A DNA stretch of 7,782 nt from JAWVZU01 sp033722075 (GTDB lineage Bacteria; Pseudomonadota; Gammaproteobacteria; Xanthomonadales; SZUA-38): positions 1-7,782 of the forward strand of contig JAWVZU010000195.1 of the NCBI GenBank assembly GCA_033722075.1, written 5' to 3'. The stretch's first letter is position 1, and every line of letters begins with the position of its first letter. The position numbers and the translations under genes are program-made. The notes beneath the pieces were generated by a model, which saw nothing but the letters and a program-made list of their open reading frames with translations, searched no databases and was not told where the DNA came from. This document shows, piece by piece, positions 1 to 4,950 of the stretch.

Positions 1-1
1 G

Positions 2-385
2 GAATACATGGCTCAGCCGTTCCTGGAGCAGATTTGCACGGAAGGCGAGTATTCCCTGTTCCTGTTCGGTGGGGAGCTCAGTCATGCGGTACGCAAGGTT
101 CCCAAAGCCATGGACTTCAGGGTCCAGGAGGAACACGGGGCGAGGATTCTTGCCGTGACGCCGGAGGCGGACCTGGTCGAAGCCTGCGAAAGGGTCATGA
201 CCGCGCTCGGATCCGCCCCACTTTACGCCCGGGTCGATCTGGTGCGAGGCGAGGCGAGTCCGCTCCTGATGGAACTGGAACTCATCGAACCGTCGCTCTA
301 TTTCGACTTTGACCCCGATTCGCCGCAACGCTTTGCCGAGGCGTTCGCGGCGCACATGGACAATCCAGCAACCACGGCAACCTGA
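2..385 (+). CDS. ATP-grasp domain protein, C-terminal part (5' end outside the window)
   Basis: The reading frame is open to the left edge, so this is the C-terminal ~128 residues of a longer protein. The ATG at 8 is an internal methionine, not a start. Visible signatures fit the C-terminal half of an ATP-grasp ligase of the glutathione-synthetase/RimK type: a QPF-L-E-EGE-SL stretch, a GGELSHAVRKVPK hairpin, FRVQEEHG, and YARVDLVR followed by LLMELELIEPSL, whose acidic residues normally bind the nucleotide-bound Mg2+. Such enzymes join a carboxylate to an amine or thiol through an acyl-phosphate, using ATP. The substrate cannot be read from this part; many homologues carry no name beyond ATP-grasp protein. 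It is probably cytoplasmic. A short gap on the same strand leads to the aldo/keto reductase, so co-transcription is possible. The family call is fairly sure; the exact function is unknown. Confidence 0.82.
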   Translation, partial: EYMAQPFLEQICTEGEYSLFLFGGELSHAVRKVPKAMDFRVQEEHGARILAVTPEADLVEACERVMTALGSAPLYARVDLVRGEASPLLMELELIEPSLYFDFDPDSPQRFAEAFAAHMDNPATTAT

Positions 386-386
386 T

Positions 387-404
387 CGGGGGAACTTGTC
401 CCCG
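387..404 (+). other. small GC-rich hairpin after the ATP-grasp gene
   Basis: CGGGG at 387-391 can pair with CCCCG at 400-404, with an extra G-T pair inside the stem. It begins one base after the TGA of the ATP-grasp gene. No T-run follows, so it is not a convincing intrinsic terminator. It may attenuate transcription or protect an mRNA 3' end. Confidence 0.3.
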
Positions 405-407
405 GCT

Positions 408-421
408 GAGTTTCCAAACTC
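408..421. repeat. 14-bp perfect dyad upstream of the reductase gene
   Basis: GAGTTT-CC-AAACTC is a perfect 6-2-6 inverted repeat. It ends 5 bases before the Shine-Dalgarno sequence AGGAGG (427-432) of the aldo/keto reductase. A two-base centre is too tight for a good RNA hairpin without opening the inner pair, so a dimeric operator is as likely as an mRNA structure. It could also be chance. No regulator is recognisable from it. Confidence 0.3.
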
Positions 422-438
422 CCGACAGGAGGATTTCC

Positions 439-1341
439 ATGCAACGTCGAACGTTTCTGACCGGGTCGCTGGCGGCTCTGGGGCTGAACTGCCTGCCGGC
501 CAGGGGAGCCGAAGCCGGGCCTCACCGGAGGCGGATCCCCGGCAAGTCCGAGAGCGTTCCGGCCATCGGGATGGGCACCTGGATCACCTTCGACGTGGGA
601 AACGACCCGTCAGCGCGGGCCGAACGGGTGAAAATCCTACGGCGCTTCTTCGAGGCCGGGGGCACCCTGATCGACTCGTCCCCCATGTATGGATCGGCTC
701 AGGCCGTGGTGGGCCACTGCCTGGAAGAACTCCGGGCCCGCGACAAGGTGTTTGCTGCAACCAAGGTCTGGGTGCCGGGTCGGGAGCGAGGAATCCACCA
801 GATGACGTTTTCCGCAGACCTCTGGGGCATTCCGCGTTTCGATCTCATGCAGGTTCACAACCTGGTCGACTGGCAGACCCATCTCCGGACCCTGGATCGC
901 TGGCGCTCGGAGCGGCGGGTTCGCCACGTCGGGGTGACGACTTCGCACGGTCGCCGGCACGCACAACTGCAGGAATTGATGCGCACCCGGGCACTGGACT
1001 TCGTGCAGTTCACCTACAACATCGCGGATCGGGAGGCCGAAGCGCGCTTGCTGCCCATGGCGGCAGAACAGGGCATCGGCGTGATCGTCAACCGGCCGTT
1101 TCAGACCGGCGGTCTGTTCAACCCGGTCCGCGGACGGGAGCTGCCGGCGTGGGCCGGCGGAAACGGTTGCCGCACCAGGGCCCAGGTCTTTCTCAAGTTC
1201 GTGATCTCCCATCCGGCCGTCACCTGTGCCATTCCGGCGACCTCTCGAGCCGATCACATGGCGGAGAACATGCAGGCGCTTTACGGGCCGCTGCCGGATC
1301 CGGCCCTGCGGGAACGGATGGTTCGCTATTTCGAAGGCTGA
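439..1341 (+). CDS. Tat-exported aldo/keto reductase
   Basis: This is a 300-residue NAD(P)H-dependent oxidoreductase of the aldo/keto reductase superfamily, predicted to act in the periplasm. The N-terminus starts MQRRTFLTGS, a twin-arginine motif, followed by a short hydrophobic stretch and a possible AEA cleavage site near residues 24-26. The barrel then begins with PAIGMGTW (41-48). The catalytic tetrad of the family can be assigned: D79 in LIDSS, Y84 in MYG, K109 in AATKVW and H140 in LMQVHN. RPFQTGG (219-225) and IPATSRADHMAEN (265-277) match the cofactor-binding loops near the C-terminus. The start is supported by AGGAGG at 427-432, six bases upstream, and by the Tat motif beginning at residue 3. 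The substrate is unknown. Tat export would fit a protein that folds around its nicotinamide cofactor in the cytoplasm. The gene converges on the phosphatase gene downstream. Confidence 0.9.
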   Translation: MQRRTFLTGSLAALGLNCLPARGAEAGPHRRRIPGKSESVPAIGMGTWITFDVGNDPSARAERVKILRRFFEAGGTLIDSSPMYGSAQAVVGHCLEELRARDKVFAATKVWVPGRERGIHQMTFSADLWGIPRFDLMQVHNLVDWQTHLRTLDRWRSERRVRHVGVTTSHGRRHAQLQELMRTRALDFVQFTYNIADREAEARLLPMAAEQGIGVIVNRPFQTGGLFNPVRGRELPAWAGGNGCRTRAQVFLKFVISHPAVTCAIPATSRADHMAENMQALYGPLPDPALRERMVRYFEG

Positions 1342-1372
1342 CCCGGGTTCGAGTTCATCGCCAGGGTCAGCC
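1336..1372. terminator. bidirectional hairpin spanning both convergent stop codons
   Basis: GGCTGACCC at 1336-1344 and GGGTCAGCC at 1364-1372 form a perfect 9-bp inverted repeat around a 19-base loop. The left arm holds the TGA of the aldo/keto reductase (1339-1341). The right arm holds the TGA of the minus-strand phosphatase (1367-1369). Its position between convergent genes suits a shared terminator or 3'-end stabilising structure. No T-run follows on either strand, so classic intrinsic termination is doubtful. Confidence 0.5.
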
Positions 1373-2665
1373 GATCCGCTTGACGATGAGGGCGCACTCA
1401 TCGTCGCGTCGGGGCGTCTGCCCGCTGAACTGGTCCAGCGCCCGGGCCATTTCCTCCACCGTGGCCGCGGGCGACAGGCCAAGGCGGAGAATCGCATCCA
1501 GCCGGTCCAGCCCGAAGCGTTCGCCGCCCGAACGGGCCGGCGCTTCGGTTATTCCGTCGGTATACAGCACCACGGCGTCGCCCACGCCGAGTTCGAAGCG
1601 CTCTCCGAGCGGATCCAGATCCTCGAGAATACCCAGCGGCGGGGCGCCTCCCCGATCCAGGGTGACGATGTCGCCATCGGCAGGCACCAGCCGAGGGAGG
1701 CAATGGCCGCAGTTGAAGTAACCGGCCTGCCCGCTGGCTGCGTCCAGCACGATGAAGACGGCCGTAACGAACGAACCGGCGGTCAACCCATCGACCAGCA
1801 GACGGTTGGCATAACGTACGACACTGTCCGGCGAACTCCGGTCCAGCCGGTAGGAACTCATGATGGTCCGCAGCATGGCCATGACCACCGCTGCGCCGGG
1901 GCCGTGACCGGCGACATCCGCGATTGCGATGCCCAGCCGTCCGTCTTCGAAAATCCGAAAATCATAGTAGTCGCCGCCTGCGATCGCCGCCGGGCGGTAA
2001 TGTACGGCGATTTCGAGGCCATCGAAGTGCGGCACTTCGGGCAGGATCGACCGCTGGATCCGAGCCACTTCGCCAAGGCCCAGCTCCAGCTTCGAGGTGA
2101 GGCTGCGAACCTGCTGGTCGAGGCGGAACTGGACCACCGCTCGGCTGAACAGGTTGAGGTTGCTTATTCCGGTCCGCAGCTGCACGGGATCGACCGGCGT
2201 TCCCGCGGGCGCCAGCAGGGCCAGCCACTGGGCGAGCCTGCCCTGGTGGTAGACCGGCACCGCGAGCACGTCCCACTCCGTGCCGCTATCGCCCAGCAGG
2301 TCCCGGTCCGTATCGGCGCGAACCCCCCGCGCCAGCTTGGGTGCGGGGTCCAGGATCAGTGGCGACAGGGCCGGCGAAGTCTGCTCGGGTACCGCGTCTG
2401 CCGGTTCATCCCAGCGGCTGTTGCGCCGGGCGCTGCTCACGCTGAAGTGTGGATCGCCGATCGCGATCCGGTCACGCAGGCGAAAATGACCGTCGGCCAG
2501 GCCCGCCACCTCCAGGTCGAGGAGCAGGGTCGCGCCGCTCAGGCGATTCAACCGGGTCGCAAAGTGGTAGATCAGCTCATCTTCCGTGCGGGCGGCGCTG
2601 AGATCCCGTTGCATGTCCAGGACGAGTTGCATCTGGGGCAGGTCGGCGAGCGACTCGATGTTCAT
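1367..2665 (-). CDS. SpoIIE/PP2C-family serine/threonine phosphatase with N-terminal GAF-like region
   Basis: This 432-residue protein ends in a complete SpoIIE/RsbU-type PP2C phosphatase domain (about 211-430). Metal-ligand motifs are present: D232 in AGGDYYDF, D250 in IADVAGHG, D370 in LYTDGITEA and D421/D422 in RRDDECALIV. Family members use Mn2+ or Mg2+ to dephosphorylate Ser/Thr, typically on anti-anti-sigma (STAS) proteins in partner-switching pathways. Residues ~10-175 have the size and pattern of a GAF-like sensor domain. A helical linker (~175-210, ending ARIQRSILPE) is typical of RsbU-like enzymes. No membrane segment is evident, so it is probably cytoplasmic. The ATG lies in a 4-nt ATGA overlap with the methyltransferase stop, and GAGG sits four bases upstream, so translational coupling is likely. 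No STAS protein, anti-sigma kinase or sigma factor is in the window. The usual NAGHNPP-type motif reads NCGHCLP here. Confidence 0.93.
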   Translation of the reverse strand: MNIESLADLPQMQLVLDMQRDLSAARTEDELIYHFATRLNRLSGATLLLDLEVAGLADGHFRLRDRIAIGDPHFSVSSARRNSRWDEPADAVPEQTSPALSPLILDPAPKLARGVRADTDRDLLGDSGTEWDVLAVPVYHQGRLAQWLALLAPAGTPVDPVQLRTGISNLNLFSRAVVQFRLDQQVRSLTSKLELGLGEVARIQRSILPEVPHFDGLEIAVHYRPAAIAGGDYYDFRIFEDGRLGIAIADVAGHGPGAAVVMAMLRTIMSSYRLDRSSPDSVVRYANRLLVDGLTAGSFVTAVFIVLDAASGQAGYFNCGHCLPRLVPADGDIVTLDRGGAPPLGILEDLDPLGERFELGVGDAVVLYTDGITEAPARSGGERFGLDRLDAILRLGLSPAATVEEMARALDQFSGQTPRRDDECALIVKRIG

Positions 2666-4122
2666 CGGGCCTCGAGGAGAAAACAGTACCCATCCACGGG
2701 CACCGATCGTTCGCGTCGAATCGCTTGCGGCTCGGCGAGGAGGACGGACCAGCCGGCGCGTTCAGCCAGCTCCGCGCAGTAGGTGCGGCCATGGCGATAG
2801 CGACCGCTGGTCAGATCCACCTCGAATCCTTCGTCCGAAGCGCCGCTCTCGACGCTGAAGGCCAGGCGTGCGCCGGGTGCGGCTGCATCCCTGGCGGCGT
2901 GCAGAATCGGCGCCAGATCACCGACGTAAACAAAGACGTCCGCCGCAAAGAACGTGTCGAAAAGCTCCTTTTCCGAGCGCAACCATGCGGCGATTTCGGC
3001 CCGATCGAGCTGATCGTAGAGCCTCCGCTCTTCGGCGCGCTGCAGCATCTCGGCCGAGAGATCCACCCCGGCCAGGTGGGTATGTCGACCCCCCAGCGCT
3101 TCGCCGACCAGGCCCGTTCCGCAGCCCAGGTCGGCGACCCGTCCGAACTCGGTCGTGCCCGTCCGGGCGAGCATTTCGACGAGCACTTCCGGGATCCGGT
3201 AACCCAGGGTTTGCGTCAGGTGCTGGTCGAAGCGCGGGGCCAATTCGTCGAAAATGGACGCGACCAGTTCCGGCTGGGTCGTTGCGGGCGCCTCTCCGCG
3301 GAGCGCCGGCAGCAGGTGGGCCGCGAAGCGGTGCTCGGGGTCCACCTTGAGCGTCTCCTCCAACGCCTGTTGCGCCGAATCCGTCTGCTCCAGGCCGAGG
3401 TAGGCCCGTGCCGCCTCGAACCACAGTCCGGCGGGTACTTTCTGTCCCTTGAGCGAGGTGATCCGTCGCCGGACCAGGTCGAGGGCCTCCGCGTGGCGAC
3501 CCTTGCGATTCAGTGCGCGCGCCATGCCTTCGTCGGCCATGATCTCCGCGTCCCCGGCCGCCTCAGCCCGCGGCAGGCGCCGCATGGTGGCCCAGAACTC
3601 CGGGAATTCCTGTGCCTTGGGCGGCAGGCCGGCGAGCAGTTTGCCGGCACGGTCACCGTAACCATGGTCGAGGTGCAGATTCGCCAGGTTGATCGCGGGG
3701 CGCGGATCTTCCGGATTGACCTCGATCATCCGGGAAAACATTTCCCGGGCCGGGGCATACTTACCGGCGCGTGCAAAAAGGACCGCCAGGCCGTTCAGCG
3801 CGCTCGTCAGCCCGGGATTGAGCTCGAGGGCGGCGCGGTAATGCGTCTCCGCCTGGCTCGTTCGTCCGGTCCGGGCGGCAAGCTGTCCCAGCTGGGTGTG
3901 CGCGGCGACGTTGTCGGGCGCCAGCTCCAGGCAACGGTTCAGGGCGGTCTCGGCCTCACCGGCACGATCGAGGAAGGTCAGGGCAATACCCTTCATCAGC
4001 CACAGCTGCGCATCATCTGCCGCTGCGCCCAGAGTTTGGTCAGCCTGGGCCAGGGCCTCCTCGAATCGCCGCTGGTTGATGAGCGCGCCGAGCCGGCGGT
4101 AAGTGTCCTGCTTGGAATCCAT
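2662..4122 (-). CDS. TPR-repeat methyltransferase, COG4976-like
   Basis: This 486-residue cytoplasmic protein has two parts. Residues ~1-275 are tetratricopeptide-like helical repeats, seen in segments such as EEALAQADQTLG, AETALNRCLELAPDN, AETHYRAALELNPG and AREMFSRMIEVNPEDP, which suit protein-protein contacts. Residues ~285-486 are a class I SAM-dependent methyltransferase: FDELAPRFDQHL lead-in, motif I DLGCGTG (331-337), the acidic motif GVDLSAEML (352-360) and FFAADVFVYVGD (391-402). The arrangement matches predicted TPR-containing methyltransferases (COG4976), whose substrate is generally unknown. I chose the ATG at 4122, two bases after the ParA stop. The same frame stays open upstream to about 4578, but that part lies over the ParA gene and looks non-coding. 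No clear Shine-Dalgarno precedes 4122, so coupling to ParA translation is likely. It is not CheR: the CheR N-terminal domain is absent. Confidence 0.9.
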   Translation of the reverse strand: MDSKQDTYRRLGALINQRRFEEALAQADQTLGAAADDAQLWLMKGIALTFLDRAGEAETALNRCLELAPDNVAAHTQLGQLAARTGRTSQAETHYRAALELNPGLTSALNGLAVLFARAGKYAPAREMFSRMIEVNPEDPRPAINLANLHLDHGYGDRAGKLLAGLPPKAQEFPEFWATMRRLPRAEAAGDAEIMADEGMARALNRKGRHAEALDLVRRRITSLKGQKVPAGLWFEAARAYLGLEQTDSAQQALEETLKVDPEHRFAAHLLPALRGEAPATTQPELVASIFDELAPRFDQHLTQTLGYRIPEVLVEMLARTGTTEFGRVADLGCGTGLVGEALGGRHTHLAGVDLSAEMLQRAEERRLYDQLDRAEIAAWLRSEKELFDTFFAADVFVYVGDLAPILHAARDAAAPGARLAFSVESGASDEGFEVDLTSGRYRHGRTYCAELAERAGWSVLLAEPQAIRRERSVPVDGYCFLLEAR

Positions 4123-4124
4123 GG

Positions 4125-4844
4125 TCAGCGTGACAGGTAGTGGACGGCGGGGGTGGCGGGTCGAGCCGGGGCGGCCTTGCTCAGCCTGAAAATGGCGTCG
4201 TAGATGGCGTTCCATGCGTGGCGGTCCGCTTCGGCTCGCCTGCTGCGCAGTTCGTGGATGGCACAGCCAATGCCGCAGGCAAATACGTAAAGCTGGGTGT
4301 CTCTCAGTTCGCCCAGGAGTGGAACCTCCCAGCCGGCAAGCTGCTGCTTGAGGCGCCGGCTGGATTGCTGAAAATCCCTGATTCGGTTGGCCACCAGACC
4401 GATGCGAAGGTCCCGCCCGCGGCTTTCCCGGTGGCGAACCAGTTCTGCAACGAACAACCGGGTGGCCTCGAGGTCCATGATCGAAGGTAGAATGGGTATC
4501 AGCACGACCTGTACGCGGCGCAGAAGTTCGCCCATGTCGTTGCCGCGGATGCCCGCCGGCGCGTCGTAGATCAGGCATTCCGCCTCGGGCGGAATCCGCA
4601 GGCGGAGGGCGGGTGCAACGTGGCCGGTGTGGCTGTGGGCGTCCACCGCCCGGATGCGCGGGGTCCGGTCACCGCGCCGCCGGGCCCACTGCAGGGCGGA
4701 CTGTTGGGCGTCGCAGTCGATCAGGACGGTCTGCCAGCCACGCGCCGCGAAGCAGGCGGCAAGATTGGTCGCCACCGTGGTCTTGCCGACACCGCCCTTC
4801 AGGTTGCAGGTCAGGATCGAGAGGGGATCATGCCCGCTGTTCAT
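4125..4844 (-). CDS. orphan ParA/MinD-superfamily ATPase
   Basis: This 239-residue P-loop ATPase carries the deviant Walker A motif KGGVGKTT (16-23), including the signature lysine K16 that reaches across the ATP-sandwich dimer. It also has the switch segment LIDCDAQQSALQWA (41-54) and a Walker B-like LIYDAPAG (91-98). Family members dimerise with ATP, bind DNA or membrane, and position plasmids, chromosomes or protein cargo such as chemoreceptor arrays. There is no N-terminal helix-turn-helix, so it resembles the short ParA class. The Pro/Ala-rich C-terminus lacks the amphipathic membrane helix of MinD. No ParB gene is adjacent, and I saw no parS-like site in the upstream gap. It is the first gene of a three-gene operon whose next genes encode a TPR-methyltransferase and a phosphatase, which argues for cargo positioning over chromosome segregation. 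A weak GGAAA lies four bases before the ATG. The family is sure; the cargo is unknown. Confidence 0.92.
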   Translation of the reverse strand: MNSGHDPLSILTCNLKGGVGKTTVATNLAACFAARGWQTVLIDCDAQQSALQWARRRGDRTPRIRAVDAHSHTGHVAPALRLRIPPEAECLIYDAPAGIRGNDMGELLRRVQVVLIPILPSIMDLEATRLFVAELVRHRESRGRDLRIGLVANRIRDFQQSSRRLKQQLAGWEVPLLGELRDTQLYVFACGIGCAIHELRSRRAEADRHAWNAIYDAIFRLSKAAPARPATPAVHYLSR

Positions 4845-4950
4845 GGGGTTTCCAGCTTTGAAATTGACGCATATTCATGACCTTATTTCACTGATGTGAC
4901 AGTTTATGGGATGTGCGTTGCCGTTGCATTGATGCGGGGAGTACCAACCA
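4845..4950. promoter_or_regulatory. divergent promoter region between the ParA and HerA genes
   Basis: This 106-bp gap is visibly richer in A and T than its surroundings and must drive both the minus-strand ParA operon and the plus-strand HerA gene. On the minus strand a candidate promoter has GTCACA (complement of 4895-4900), an 18-base spacer and GAATAT (complement of 4871-4876). It would give a leader of about 20 bases before the ParA ATG. On the plus strand TTGACG at 4864-4869 looks like a -35 element, but no good -10 follows at normal spacing. GGGGAG at 4936-4941 is the likely ribosome site for HerA, nine bases upstream of its ATG. Individual promoter elements are weak calls; the region's role is inferred from gene orientation. 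Confidence 0.55.
4888..4903. repeat. overlapping short dyads, possible operator
   Basis: Two interrupted palindromes overlap: TCAC-TGAT-GTGA (4888-4899) and ACTG-ATGTGA-CAGT (4890-4903). They sit mid-way in the divergent promoter region and cover the candidate minus-strand -35 element, where a repressor could act. Four-base arms are short enough to arise by chance. The order TCAC...GTGA is the reverse of a CRP site, so CRP is not implied. Confidence 0.25.

Noticed and set aside
439..519. A lipoprotein signal on the reductase, because a cysteine follows the hydrophobic stretch (LGLNC).
   Set aside because: The residues before the cysteine do not match a lipobox, while the twin-arginine motif and a possible AEA site fit Tat cleavage better.
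1707..1718. CGHC as a thioredoxin or disulfide-isomerase active site.
   Set aside because: It sits inside a PP2C fold at the family's GH loop, and no thioredoxin fold surrounds it. Only the cysteine spacing is kept as a finding.
309..1721. A plus-strand frame of 470 codons overlapping the ATP-grasp, reductase and phosphatase genes.
   Set aside because: It crosses two real gene ends in the wrong frame, and its Arg/Ser/Pro-rich composition is typical of out-of-frame GC-rich sequence.
1226..2782. A plus-strand open frame of about 518 codons opposite the phosphatase gene.
   Set aside because: It mirrors a well-supported SpoIIE phosphatase and has no recognisable domain. Long antisense frames are expected in GC-rich coding DNA.
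2725..4140. A plus-strand open frame of about 471 codons opposite the methyltransferase gene.
   Set aside because: It is antisense to clear TPR and methyltransferase motifs and has no domain of its own.
4123..4578. An N-terminal extension of the TPR-methyltransferase, since its frame stays open to about 4578.
   Set aside because: The stretch lies wholly over the ParA gene in another frame and reads as low-complexity Arg/Pro/Gly-rich sequence. The TPR protein starts naturally at the ATG at 4122, right after the ParA stop.
4125..4844. A MinD cell-division regulator.
   Set aside because: The C-terminus is Pro/Ala-rich and ends in HYLSR without the amphipathic membrane helix, and minC and minE are not adjacent.
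4864..4892. TTGACG as a sigma-70 promoter for the HerA gene.
   Set aside because: The -35 match is good, but no acceptable -10 element lies 16-18 bases downstream (TTTCAC, TTCACT, TCACTG).
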